Assembly: GCF_963676685.1 (NCBI RefSeq)
Contig: NC_092354.1
Span: 28,118,193-28,182,192 of the forward strand
Direction of reading: 5' to 3'
Length of the DNA stretch: 64,000 bases
Source: Mytilus edulis
Taxonomy: Eukaryota > Mollusca > Bivalvia > Mytilida > Mytilidae
The translations under genes were made by a program, and so were the position numbers. This document shows, piece by piece, positions 23,791-34,334 of this stretch. Each line of letters starts with the position of its first letter. Position 1 is the first letter of the stretch. The notes under the pieces were generated by a model. It saw only the letters and a list, made by a program, of their open reading frames with translations, was not told the DNA's origin and did not search any database.

Positions 23791-24060
23791 GTAAAGGTTG
23801 CGGACTCAAGTTGGATCACGCAGGTGCAACAAATGCGGCAGTGTTAAACACGTAGGGATATCTCATGACCTCTTTATATGTCTAACCAATGTAGTTATTT
23901 CGGACTTCTATTTGCAATATATTGAAAACAACACGTTATTAATTTCTTGCGTCCGATGCGCTTTTCTGGATTTACCTTCATCAGGAACGCTCAAAGCCAA
24001 ACATTTGAAATCCGAAGATGTACAAGTACCGAAACCGTTGAAGAGCTGTATGTAAAAAAA
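23790..24060. repeat. Composite of two dispersed-repeat fragments
   Basis: The first part (ACAAATGCGGCAGTGTTAAAC, then TCTAACCAATGTAG) is a diverged match to the retroelement tail at 50100-50175. The second part (GCGTCCGATGCGCTTTTCTGG, CTTCATCAGGAACGCTCA, TTTGAAATCCGAAGATG) is another dispersed-repeat type. The 85-residue frame across the junction is therefore fortuitous. Confidence 0.55.
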
Positions 24061-25029
24061 TACCTAAAATAAATAGCCAAATTCGTCTAATGTATCCAAA
24101 ACGTTAAAAGGAAAGGCCACTTCTTATCCAGCTAAAACCCTGTTCAGTCCTATGATGAAAATAATTGAGATGTATATGGAATGTTTGATAAGTTATATTG
24201 TTCCAGAGAACCTGGACAGACATGTCAAAAATAAAGTACCTTTTCAATTTGCAATTCGTAAAATAACTGAACAGTTTGGCCTGGTAGAAGAGGCCGTAAA
24301 TTAGGAATTGGTTCTCAAATTGATGTCAAATTTGCTAGTCTAAGACTTCAGAAATGTAAAGATGAGTTTAGGCGTTTTATATATCAACTCAGAGTAGTTA
24401 ATTAGGACTTGGAGATGAAAGTGTGCTTCAACTTGTGACACCTTAAATGTTACTTTCTTATTTATACACTGGTTTTGATGAGTTAAAATAAATCAGTTAA
24501 ACCTTCGCAATTCCTTTTTATAAAATTATGTAAGCAATCATTATGAGTCGTATGAATACCCTGACAGAGATGTAACCATGAGCCATAAACAAAAAATAAT
24601 GTTTGCGCCCTATAGTATTCACGCATTATATCTGTTTGTTACACTTTCCTACATCTTGACGATAACCCAAGTTTGCTACGACTGATTGACATAAAACATT
24701 TACTCAACAATATACATAACCAGAAGAAGAATCCCTTCTGCTGTTTGGAACCTTTTCGATTATTCATAAAATACATGTAGTGCCCTTTTTCTTTGAGTCA
24801 ATCACTCCGTCTGCTTTTCCATCCGTTCAATTTTCTGTCCATGTGTCAATTAAAAAAAATATGGTACTTGCGTGTGTATTCTGAAAATTAGTCAGCTTTA
24901 TAAAAGACTCCTTATGGAGCTTGGCATTTCTGCGGCTTTGTACAGTGGTTTTCCAACTTTTCTGATTAATTTCCTATTAACATTAAAATAAATTGCAAGA
25001 CGCCGTACATACAAAAGTTGTTATTTTGC
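24061..25029. other. Unassigned AT-rich sequence
   Basis: A short coding-like stretch (about 24151-24303, plus strand, MKIIEMYMECLISYIVPENL and onward) could be an exon relic but has no motif. The rest shows nothing. Confidence 0.25.
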
Positions 25030-25450
25030 AATTCGCCGTACAACAAACAAACGATGTTTTTGTCCATATTCTTTTAAAAACATGTTTTTGACAACAAATC
25101 TCAGTAAATATGATGCCACACTATAATTATCTAAAAACGTGTCTGAAAAAATAATGAAAAACAGTTCAATATTTCGAGAATGGGTCGACAGAGGACGATC
25201 GACCTCAAAATTTTCCGGTACTAAGTGGCAAGTTTTGGAGTATTACACAAATTCTTATATTAATTTTGTACTTAACGGCCTAATTATTTAAAGAAATATA
25301 TATCAGAAAATCATTTCTTATTGCGGCACCATCATCAAATGAATGGAAATGCTTTAAATTGAATGAATTCTTAACATGTTTACTTTTTTTTCGATTTCTC
25401 TCTGCTTCGTTAGTACCCAATTTCCGGTGGCGATGATACACAGTGGGACA
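25030..25450. repeat. Long inverted repeat, right arm
   Basis: Inverse of 21244-21655; the arms enclose about 3.4 kb. The outer end lies about 40 bp from the assembly gap, so whether the element continues cannot be judged. Confidence 0.8.
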
Positions 25451-25491
25451 GGAGGATATGGTTTTGATCGGTTTTTTATTTTAGTAAACTA

Positions 25492-25591
25492 NNNNNNNNN
25501 NNNNNNNNNNNNNNNNNNNNNNNNNNNNNNNNNNNNNNNNNNNNNNNNNNNNNNNNNNNNNNNNNNNNNNNNNNNNNNNNNNNNNNNNNNN
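25492..25591. other. Assembly gap of 100 N
   Basis: Exactly 100 N, a conventional placeholder for a gap of unknown size. The frame read across it is not real. Confidence 0.99.
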
Positions 25592-26088
25592 CAGATTATT
25601 TATTTTCTGCACTATTGCAGCGAGATTTGAGTTTCATTAAAACAAGGGAGTCCCGGACTGATTATTCATTTTCACAATATATATTTGTGACATTCGAAAA
25701 CAATTTTGAAATGATTTGTTTATTATAAATAATACATATAGTATAGTCAAGTCGTTATGTACCATTTGATTAGATTAACCATCCCCATCTGCCGAAATGA
25801 ATCTTTTAAATTCCCAACTGCATATACATACATAGTTCTAAAGTTTTGTATTGGCAAACAAACTACGCCAATTGAGATTGAACACACATTAAAATATCAA
25901 TTGTAAATTTGTTCTCGGACTGTGTTGTTCACTAATCTGTACTTAATCGCCACTGGCAAAATTGTTATTATTTTTTTTATTCATGTCAATCTTTCAAACA
26001 GAATTGTAGAATCAAAATTTCTGGAAACGAACATCTTCTGGATCTGTGGTGAAAACATCACCACCTTTTTCAGCTCAGACTCTGTCTC
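25592..26088. other. Unassigned non-coding sequence
   Basis: AT-rich; no repeat or coding feature recognised. Confidence 0.3.
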
Positions 26089-26328
26089 TTAAAGAATAAC
26101 AGCTCTCATGAATTTGTTGCAAGAACTTGCTCTGAATGTCCCATGGCACTGTTTGCAGTTCATCCTATATATATCATCTTCTCCTTTCACAGTTACCATT
26201 TTAACATTGTTACACGACGCAATTGGACATGATAAATACGGGTCTTCTTCAGAGACCGCCTCTGCTGTGCCATCGATGACCTCTTCATCTGACGTAACTT
26301 CAAATAATTCGTCCTCTGTAATGAATAC
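26089..26328 (-). CDS. Candidate terminal exon with a zinc-ribbon-like Cys pattern
   Basis: On the minus strand, TTTATTTATAG (acceptor) is followed by 79 codons and TAA. The peptide starts VFITEDELFEVTSDEEVIDG. It is strongly acidic for about 30 residues (…AEAVSEEDPY), then has SCPIASCNNVKMVTVKG, …MNCKQCHGTFRASSCNKF and ends RAVIL. The Cys spacing (C-x4-C, about 18 residues, C-x2-C, then a further Cys) suggests a metal-binding ribbon. There is no Met start, as expected for an internal or last exon. It could belong with the minus-strand exon at 27061-27339 in one transposon-like gene. The function is not known. Confidence 0.5.
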   Translation of the reverse strand, partial: VFITEDELFEVTSDEEVIDGTAEAVSEEDPYLSCPIASCNNVKMVTVKGEDDIYRMNCKQCHGTFRASSCNKFMRAVIL

Positions 26329-26511
26329 CTATAAATAAAACAATCATATAGAAAAGTTTAAATTTCTGTCATTAATGTAAAGAATACTTTAAGTAAGTTT
26401 GTTTTGTTTCATATTTATAATAAATATTTGTACTGCTTCAAAAGTATTACACTCATTACTGGTGTAATTAAACTGGTCTTCTTGAAATTACTAAAGTGTG
26501 CTTGATAAATA

Positions 26512-26925
26512 AAGGCAACAGTAGTATACCGATGTTCAAAACTCATTAATCCATCGACAAAAAAACAACAAAATCGGGGTAACAAACTAAAACTGAGGGA
26601 AACGCATTAAATATAAAAGGAGAACACCGACATAACACTATTTTAAAATGTAACACCCACAGAAACGGACCGAGCATCAGACAATATCTGAAGGTGTTTA
26701 AATTCATATTTAACCAATACAGTGTTATGCTATGAGATGAACATTTAAGAAAATCATTAGACATTACTACCCCCCCCCCTTTTTTTTTTGATGCAAATAA
26801 AATGCAGGCAACATCATATGTTGGGTTGGGACAGTTAAAAACTGTACATGAAAAAATAACCTGTTGCAGCTTTCGTGTTGACATCAAAAATTCCAACACC
26901 TTTCTTTTCTCTCCCAAAGTGGACC
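26512..26925 (-). repeat. Retroelement 3' tail (AAAGGCAACAGTAGTATACCG family)
   Basis: The reverse complement matches 63560-63870: GAACAnCGGTATACTACTGTTGCCTTTAT at the 3' end, GTTACCCCGATTTTnTTGT, and a tract that corresponds to CTGATGCTCGGTCC. It is a truncated 3' end without RT. A short piece of the same terminus is at 39645-39690. Confidence 0.65.
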
Positions 26926-27060
26926 TTGCTTAGTTTTATTCTGTTTAAGGTTTGACATGACGATTTTTTTACAAATAATGTACACTATGCCGGTCAGCCC
27001 ATAGCGACGTACTCCCTTTGCATCATGCAAATGTAATGGTATAGAACATTCTCTGCAACT

Positions 27061-27339
27061 TTAAAGTTGGTTAGCCAATATGTCAAGTTCGGTCACTAGT
27101 CTACAATGACTTAAGAGGACAAGATCAGGTGGTATATATGTTAAGTCATCATCTGTTAATGTGCTTGATACAATATTATCTGTTGGTGTTACAGGGTTAC
27201 AAAATGAAGCATATGAATGATCTGAAACTCTGTTGTTGTTTTTAAGTTGTTGCTGAACTCTATCTACAATTAATTTTGTTATTAAGTTGACACATTTTGT
27301 TCGTGAGAATCGCCCCTTGTGGTTTCTGATGGATGGCAT
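27061..27339 (-). pseudogene. N-terminal exon, possibly of a Mutator-like transposase-related protein
   Basis: A 92-codon frame starting MPSIRNHKGRFSRTKCVNLI (Met at 27339, in context AAGGATGCC) and ending with HCRLVTELDILANQL. A basic N terminus, a polar linker of about 30 residues, and the final RxVxELxxLAxxL motif are the layout I associate with the start of proteins carrying a Mutator-like transposase domain in molluscs (weak resemblance). The cysteine-rich part expected to follow is not present before the TAA. It is therefore either spliced to a downstream exon (perhaps 26328-26089) or truncated. It lies just left of a relic of the satellite, reading away from it. Confidence 0.4.
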
Positions 27340-27844
27340 CCTTTCTTTAAAGCAGACTATAATTCATTGCGATTGTCACATTATGAAATTAACATCTGAA
27401 ACCTAACATCTTACCCCCATGGCCATTTTTTCAAAGGGTGCTCCGCCACTTTCAAGTCCAGTTTCAGTGTTGTTAATTTGTGAATACGCTTAAAAATACA
27501 CCAAAATGAATCTCAATAAATATCATTTCTGAGCATCAAGTCGGTCATCTTAATAAGCGTTTCACTTGTTTCATATCTTCTCTTTTTTCTTGAGATTTTT
27601 TCTACTACTCACCATTCTCTTTTTACCGGAAGTAAACATACCACATTTCGTCATCTAAGTAGATAAATTAAACATATTTATTTCATTGAATGATTGCATT
27701 AAATATTGTTCAGACATTTATCCGCTCAAAAAAATTGTTTACGAATGTTTTTTGAATATATCGCGTTATCGTAAAAATATTTGTTTACGACAAGAGAATG
27801 CGCGACTCTCTGCGCAGAAGCCGCGAAAATTTAACCCCCCGAAC

Positions 27845-28395
27845 TACCTTAATATAATATGGTCGATTTGAGGTAACAGATGAATGAATTATCCAAAAAG
27901 TGGTAAATTTTACTAAAAAAAGTTGGCATTTTATGATTTAAGTGTACTTGTTGAAAGTATATTTGTATTTCAATGGTCAATCAATATAAGAAAAATTTCT
28001 TGATCAAATGACTGATTTAGGGTAACATCAAATACAATTTGATAAAATATGGTCAAATTTTCAGTGAAATGCAGAAAAATATTAAAATATCGATGACAGG
28101 TTTGGTGTTCCATACCATACAATTATCTTAATATTATGGTCGATTCAATGTAACATCTAAATGAATTTTCAAATACGTGGTAAAAATTACTAAAAATGTT
28201 CAAATTTCATATAATTGTGTCTTTGGTTCAAAATTTACTTCTTATAAAATTGTCAATACATATTAAATAAATTTCTTGATCAATTAACCGATTTAAGGTA
28301 ACGTCAAATACAATTACAAAAATGTGGTTAAATTAACAGTGAAATGTAGAAATATATCAACACACCGATGACAGGGTTGGTGTTACAAATATTGT
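27845..28395. repeat. Diverged dispersed copy of the 9-20 kb satellite
   Basis: The order of satellite words is kept: TATGGTCGATTTGAGGTAACA, ATGAATTATCCAAAAAGTGG, TTTACTAAAAAAAG, GATCAAATGACTGATTTAGGG, TAACATCAAATACAATT, then ATGGTCAAATTTTCAGT, ACAGGTTTGGTGTT and a partial second round. Divergence is much greater than inside the main array. About two composite units are present. Confidence 0.8.
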
Positions 28396-28497
28396 TGCAT
28401 TTTTAAAAGAAATTGGGATTTGTTATATAATATGAAAATGTTATTATATTAAAATCGTTTTTAATTTTTATCACGTTATTTTTCGCCGCGATATAGC

Positions 28498-28545
28498 CTT
28501 TTTGTGCTAATGCGGCGTAAAGCAACCAACAATCAATCGTAATGT
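28498..28545 (+). repeat. Tail fragment of the (CAAT)n retroposon
   Basis: GCGGCGTAAAGCAACC followed by AACAATCAATCG corresponds to the GGACGTTAAGCAACCAACAATCAATCAAT end of the short retroposon seen in full at 51271. Confidence 0.6.
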
Positions 28546-28617
28546 TAGAAATGATTGTCAGTTTGAAAACGCTTGCAACATCTATTTAGGGGTTAGTAAT
28601 TGGCATGTTACAACATT

Positions 28618-28775
28618 GTTATCCCAATCCCATGTACCCTCATTTTCCAATGACCGTCAAAATTTCGCCATTATTCGAATGGTCTCTATTGAATTTGAAT
28701 TGAATTACAAGACTTACGTATTGTATTTATTGTTTACTTGTTCTCGTCAACGAGCAATCTAGTGTTTTTCTTCCT
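28618..28775 (+). repeat. Diverged fragment of the (CAAT)n retroposon
   Basis: Colinear with 51530-51650: ACCCTCATTTTCCAATG, GACCGTC(A)AAATTTC, GCCATTATTC, TATTGTATTTATTG, CTTGTTCTCGTC. The 3' tail is missing. Confidence 0.6.
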
Positions 28776-29038
28776 TCCTTTCTTTCTGTCTTTTCCTTTG
28801 TTAACCATTTATAAAGCTTTGGTTTAAATCATTTCATAAATTTTATATTGACCTAGGTTCATTCAACTTCTTTTCTTCAATTGTGAATTCAAGTTCACGA
28901 GTAAAAAAAAAATATCACGATATATGTTCAGCAGTTTGATTTTAATCAAATTATTTAATAATAGTGATTATGATGCTACTTAAAGATTGTACAAAAGGTT
29001 TGCAGTATAAACTCGTAGTTTATTTATTCTTGAAATTG
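28776..29038. other. Unassigned AT-rich sequence
   Basis: Nothing recognised. Confidence 0.3.
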
Positions 29039-29752
29039 TTAATTTGCTGTCAAATACATTGATAACTTAATTGTGGAAAAATGCTGATGTCCCTGTAGCG
29101 TGAAGGTTGGCGGAACCTCCCACCGCGCCAATTGGCACACTGCTGCCATGGCTCCCCACTCAGCGGTCAAGTCCTCTGAAGTCAATCCCACAGTCTCCAG
29201 TTGGCTTATCACCCAATGGATGGGGTCCCCAACAGCAGCCCCCCTAAGGGCCCTGAAGAGTGTGATCAGCGACGTGAGGCGCACCCGGGCTAACCCTGGG
29301 TCGGAAACTCCCAGGTCCCGGAACACCTCTGCCACGTGCTCCGCGAGAATGTGCCCTTCCAGGCCTGGTCCCCGGGCTTCACAGCCAGACACTGGACAAG
29401 ACAGTCCAGTACCAACTGATTCACCCTGCACTCCATAGTGAGGTGTTGCCTCACCGGAAGCTGGGGAGCCAGACTGGCCCCGACACACCTCCTGACCCTG
29501 AGCCATCCCCTGAGGTGAGGTTGTCAGGAGAGGTGAGGTCGCTGTCATGGCCTTCTTCTTGGCAGCTCTACTCTTTTTATTTGTCCTTAACTTCCTCTTC
29601 TTCTTGGTCTTCACCTCCCCTTCCCCTCGACCCCTTCCGACCCCACCTACCTCTAACGCAGCCCCCAGGCTCCCCTGGACTTCAGGGTTTAGCTGCCTCA
29701 GCTCCTCCTCTGACACACAAACCACCAGTTCCTCCGTCACCTCTGTGAACAT
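29039..29752 (-). CDS. G+C-rich single C2H2-type zinc-finger ORF, probable mobile-element fragment
   Basis: A 237-codon frame. Order: an acidic start (EVTEELVVCVSEEELRQL), a Gly-rich linker, a strongly basic NLS-like run (residues about 49-68, many Lys), a Ser/Gly/Pro linker, a finger CPVSGCEARGPGLEGHILAEH (C-x4-C-x9-H-x4-H, about residues 119-139), and a helical segment (VRLTSLITLFRALRG) ending WEVPPTFTL. The DNA is visibly G+C-rich between about 29100 and 29745 while both flanks are AT-rich. The last 20 or so residues fall in AT-rich DNA and are probably read-through, so the module ends near 29100. Upstream, TTCACAG precedes AGGTGAC, a possible acceptor, so the Met at 29752 may not be the true start. 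I associate this finger-plus-helix layout with N-terminal parts of bivalve retroelement or transposon proteins. The role is probably nucleic-acid binding. Confidence 0.55.
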   Translation of the reverse strand: MFTEVTEELVVCVSEEELRQLNPEVQGSLGAALEVGGVGRGRGEGEVKTKKKRKLRTNKKSRAAKKKAMTATSPLLTTSPQGMAQGQEVCRGQSGSPASGEATPHYGVQGESVGTGLSCPVSGCEARGPGLEGHILAEHVAEVFRDLGVSDPGLARVRLTSLITLFRALRGAAVGDPIHWVISQLETVGLTSEDLTAEWGAMAAVCQLARWEVPPTFTLQGHQHFSTIKLSMYLTAN

Positions 29753-29897
29753 TTATAAATTATGTTTTATGACGTTTTATTACAATGCTGATGGTCTACC
29801 GTATAATACACATATCAATTTTGTGACAATAACTGTTTGAAGAACTGAATTCTTTTTAATTTGAATTTTAATTTGGTGTTGCAATACTTTTTTCCAG

Positions 29898-30042
29898 GTG
29901 TATAGATGATCGAGCACATACTATAGATATTTTACAGGATTTCCCTCATACACATGGAGAAGACGATCTGGTTATAGGAAATGAAACAACACAAGGGACT
30001 GCTATCAACGAGACCAAGCGTCCCAATAAAGCGGGTATATAA
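29898..30042 (+). CDS. Candidate terminal exon, unknown protein
   Basis: TTTTTTCCAG (acceptor, 29888-29897) is followed by a 48-codon frame ending TAA at 30040-30042. The peptide begins CIDDRAHTIDILQDFPHTHG, continues EDDLVIGNETTQGTAINETK and ends RPNKAGI. It is acidic, with balanced composition unlike the AT-driven frames nearby. The family is not recognised and no other exon of the same gene was found. It lies 146 bp right of the G+C-rich ORF but on the opposite strand. Confidence 0.4.
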
Positions 30043-30494
30043 CAACTTTAATAGAACTGTGGCACAAGGAGGCGGAGATCAAAAAATAAATATTCCTGAA
30101 TTTCACAGTCCGTTACACAATGACACGCACTCGAGTATGTGACATACCCGCAGTACATATAATCAACAAATGAAAACTTGATAAATCTGAGACAATGTAA
30201 AAAATATATATTGCATGTCCCATGCCGTATTCACAATATATTACCATTCATGGTCGTTACCGTACTTAAGTGCTGTGTGTTGTGAACTGTCTAATGACTG
30301 ATCGCCATATTCTACAATCAATGAAGGTCCAGAATTTGGATCTTGCAGCAAATTACAGACGACGGCCGGCAGTGAAAACCCTAGTCCGCTAAGTTATGGC
30401 CAATGGATACTTACCTATTGTCGTTGTGCGCCAGAACTTTTGTCTGTTGGGGACATCTCACACAACTCACTGACTCTGCATTTTGATGTAAGAA
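30043..30494. other. Unassigned sequence
   Basis: Slightly richer in G+C than average; no frame, repeat or motif recognised. Confidence 0.25.
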
Positions 30495-30855
30495 TCGTTA
30501 TGCGTTTAATTTTCTGCATTGGCTAGTGGTATAAGGGGAGGGTTGAGATCTCACGTACATGTTTAACCCCGTCGCATTTTTTTTGCGTCTGTCCCAAGTC
30601 AAGATCTTCTGGCCATTGTTAGTCTTGTATTATTTTAACTTTTAGTTTCTTGTGTACAATTTGGAGTTCAGTATGGCGTTCATTTTCACTGAACTTGTAT
30701 AAATATATTTGTTTAGGGGCCAACTGAAAGACGCCTCCGGGTGCGGGAATTTCTCTCTGCATTGAAACCTGTTGGTGACCTTCTGTTGTTGTCAGCTCTA
30801 TGGTCCGGTTGTTGTCGCTTTGACAAATTCCACATTTCCATCCTAAATTTTTATA
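30495..30855 (+). repeat. Retroelement 3' tail, RT-less copy
   Basis: It is the inverse of 49840-50215, which lies directly 3' of the reverse transcriptase at 50474-51121. Shared words: GGGAGGGTTGAGATCTCA, GTTTAACCCCGTCGCA, TTAGTCTTGTATTATTTTA, AGTATGGCGTTCATT, GACGCCTCCGGGTGCGGGAA. It is therefore the 3' end of that element, 5'-truncated before the coding part. Confidence 0.8.
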
Positions 30856-31440
30856 TTCAATGTGATTTACATATATATTTCTTATTAGTCAGATAAATAA
30901 GATTACTTTAATCAATGTGTTAATACGTTTCATGATTTTTTTTATTTGTTGTGTTGCTTGTGTTAAACTTTAAAGGATTGTCACGCCGATAAACAATACT
31001 GATAGTGTGACTGTATGAATAAAGAGCTTTTGATAACCTGACATTTCAAAGATTAATTGTGATAGGCAGACACCAATTAATATGTTAGTCATGTAGTGGT
31101 AAGTTATTATACTGTTAAATCACATGACTAACTTAATAAAATAAAGTTAAGTACAAAAAGACAAGAAGTGTAAAGCCCTCCTTGTTACAATAGGTCTTAA
31201 AATAACAATGTCAGGTGTGTTTACTTTCATTATGACACCCTAGTGATGAATTGAATGAATGTGTTGTGAGCATGTGCATAGTTAACCTTTAAAATGTGCG
31301 TCACGTACAATATGATAAATTCTTTATTAAATAACAATGTAACAAAACCTCTCATAAAAAATAAAATGATTTGTGTTTATGAAAGGGTTGATCAATTCTC
31401 TTGTTTTGAAGTATGTATATATTAGACATATGTGTAATGT
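30856..31440. other. Unassigned AT-rich sequence
   Basis: No coding or repeat feature recognised. Confidence 0.25.
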
Positions 31441-31629
31441 GGGTCTCATTTGGGTCTAAGCATGACGTGGGAAAGTCAAATTATTGTGTCGTGAAAACGG
31501 GAAATGAGGTCTTGCGGGACCCGGAAAAAAAAAAAAAAGAGAATTGCTTACGTACATAGTGTAAGCGGGATACGGGAATCTGACAAAACAGTAAGCGGGA
31601 TCCGGGATCGGAACCCCCCAATGAGACCC
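31441..31629. mobile_element. 189-bp MITE with GGGTCTCATT termini
   Basis: GGGTCTCATT at 31441 is answered by AATGAGACCC at 31620-31629. TGTAAT occurs just outside both ends (31433-31438 and 31632-31637), a plausible target-site duplication. The interior has two copies of GTAAGCGGGAT-CGGGA. It has no coding capacity. The frames on either strand across it are products of the repeat. Confidence 0.6.
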
Positions 31630-32422
31630 CCTGTAATATCATTTTTTGTTTTTGTTATATTCACCAAGTTTTTATTCAGTTGTAAACGTAATCTTTTGAA
31701 AAATTGAATGTATATTCTGGACAGTAAGAAATGACTGCAGCCACCTAAGTTTTTGAATAACCTTCTGTTAAAGAATGAACATTTTGACTTGCTAGAAGTT
31801 GTAGACAAAATACACTACAAATTACATGTTCCTGTACTCGAGGTATGATATTCGTTGGATAGCACGAGTGCTGAAATGATCAGTTATGGATTTTTTTTAA
31901 AGTTCATAAGTGTATGAATCATTTAAGAACTGCAAGTAATAATAATAAAAAATACAACTGTTTACGTAAAGGCATGGCCCTGAGTCAATGGTTAAAGTCT
32001 ACATATTGCTTAAAAGCAATCGTATCCCAACATACTTTGGTGTATTGGATTCCCCTTCATGCTGTTAATATCACTTTGTGCTCTTTAACTTCGTAGATGA
32101 GCAATAATTCAATAGTATCGTAAATAGGTATTATCAATAAGACCATATCAATGATAATTCCTGTCAACAAAGTGCTGACAAAATAATCTTTTAAGTTTTA
32201 CGAGGGGAATGAAACATACCAATTGATCCCTCTTTTAGCAAACCAGGTAAATTAACCTTCCTAATATCTCCTCGTCTTATAACGTCGTGTGTTTCCATTT
32301 TATCCACTATTTTCTTACATGCTAGTTGTTGATTTTTGTATCAACACCAGAAAAGCAATACTTTAGTGTCATCTTTTGTCTATATATTATAATATAAAAT
32401 AATGCTTCATACTTCATATTAG
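31630..32422. other. Unassigned AT-rich sequence
   Basis: Nothing recognised beyond short AT-driven frames. Confidence 0.25.
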
Positions 32423-32662
32423 TTAGCATTCACCGTTGATTTCACATCTATCACCTTTCAACCCATGGGCCATATGTTTTAAATGGTTTTTTTTTTTACA
32501 CATTTGAAAATATAATTGAAGGTCACAAGGTATGTGACTGTCTATTTTCCCTTTTGTTTTTACAAAGAGTGCAAAAATTCCTCTGATGCTTCTGGTTCTG
32601 ACAAAATAAAATACTGGTGTACAAGCAACCTCATTATTTCGGATGCGTATTTTGACATCCAA
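32423..32662 (-). other. Coding-like stretch on either strand, unassigned
   Basis: The minus strand gives a 79-codon frame (MDVKIRIRNNEVACTPVFYF, then FVRTRSIRGIFALFVKTKGK). The plus strand across the same DNA is also open with a coding-like SDAYFDIQLLD end. I cannot decide the strand, and no splice site decides it. Confidence 0.2.
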
Positions 32663-32775
32663 TTGTTGGATTAAAATGCAGCATAGTCACTTTTAAAAGA
32701 CACAAACTTCGTTCTCTGGTGTTTTACAAAGGCTTAACAGCGCTTTAAAATCAACTCCCATTTCCATTTTCAATT

Positions 32776-32906
32776 TCATCCTAGTTCAATAACTAGATGT
32801 CCATAGGATTGGACTTTGTCCTCCTTTAATGGTGTTTTCTTTCCTTTTATAAAAAAGGATTTGAAGTTACCGTTTGCCAATTTCAGACGTAGTACTTCGC
32901 CATCTT
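32776..32906 (-). CDS. Candidate terminal exon with a strong acceptor, unknown protein
   Basis: On the minus strand ATTCATGTTTTACAG (ending at 32907) is followed by a 43-codon frame closed by TGA at 32776. The peptide DGEVLRLKLANGNFKSFFIK, then GKKTPLKEDKVQSYGHLVIE and LG, has a soluble-domain composition with alternating hydrophobic and charged positions. No homologue is recognised. It could be a last exon of a host gene or of a captured fragment. No upstream exon is evident within the next kilobases of the minus strand. Confidence 0.45.
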
Positions 32907-34334
32907 CTGTAAAACATGAATTAAAAATAATGCAAGTCACATATTAACACAAATCGGTATAGTAATGCATACACTATCGAGGATCGAAGATCTACAAAAT
33001 TTGCAACGTGAGTGAGGTCATTCCTTTATACAACTTCGTGGGTAACTTTTTCCCCTAAAGCATCACTGCAGTAGCACACAATTTGATGTATTGATATGAA
33101 AATCTAATAAATGAACTGGATGATCAATGTATTCAAATTATTTCTTAATGAACAGGGGAAACAATGTCAAAGTACATGAGATATATCAAGTTTTAATATT
33201 ATCAACATCTATTTTATTTATATTAACAACAAAACAAAATAAGCTAAGCCTAAACATTAAAAAAAATTGCATCTCCATTATCAACCAACGATCTTAAAAC
33301 AAAATTACGTTACAGTAAATGTACGTTTACTTCAGAGGGAACTTCGTTGCTGACATGGATTTCGTTTGACTTTATGATTCATAATGATGATTGATCAGCC
33401 GACTTTACCAGATATGGTAATTCAGACGTTGATTTGGATGATTGTTTTATCTTATGGCATATATATTTGGCGTCGATTTGAGTCTAACATATATACTACA
33501 TGTGTACATGTATCTGTTCTGTAGGCTTGGCAGACACATATTTCAGCTTGGCAGCAAGAGGGTAGGGCACAACCTGAATTACATGTAACTTACCACTTCA
33601 AACAGGTTTCAAGGATTGATACAGGAAAATATTTCTTTCGATGTTTTGAAATCTATGGCTTTATCTCCTTTACACTTTGTTGTATGGACTGGATAGGCAC
33701 ACTTCAAACTGTTTGTTTCCAATAAGTCCAAAGAGAATATCTATGGACTTTGCAAAAAAGTAGTAATTGCCTGCAGGCTGAATCAACATCAATTAATCCG
33801 GCGCGATACACACTTTGAGATATCTAAGTTGGGCAACGACATCTTTTTGGTAGTCAAAAAATGGTTGATATGGCCAGAACAGTCTCTCAACCTGCTGAAA
33901 CTGCAGGAGTCATTTATTGCCTCCATTTTTTTGGTATACAAATGCAGTAAGTAAATCAACAGTATATATATTTTTTTAATTTATTTTTTCAATAAGAGTT
34001 TTATCAGTCTTTGTGTGTTTTCCCCAATATTGTAATTTATCATCATTGATAGAATATTAATTGTAATATTTTATTGACAAAATAACATATTCATTGAAAA
34101 TATTCCCACTGGTATTCAAAGGGAGGTAATCAAGATACTTGTTTTGTAATATTTTTCAAACAAAGAAATAGGCACTAATAATTTTGATCCCAATTTTTTT
34201 TTAGCTTAAAAGTATGAATTACACATTTATCTAAATATTTATACAATTTTTACATTTCAAATAAATATGGAACAAACAAAACGCTTTAAAAATTGCACTT
34301 TTACAATGGACATAAAGGCGAAAACAAGGTACTA
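32907..34334. other. Unassigned non-coding sequence
   Basis: Intron-like AT-rich DNA upstream (on the minus strand) of the exon ending at 32776. No repeat recognised until the TTTTAGCTCACC-family element begins. Confidence 0.3.

Noticed and set aside
25376..25630. Frame crossing the gap
   Set aside because: It includes 100 N, so it cannot be a real reading frame.
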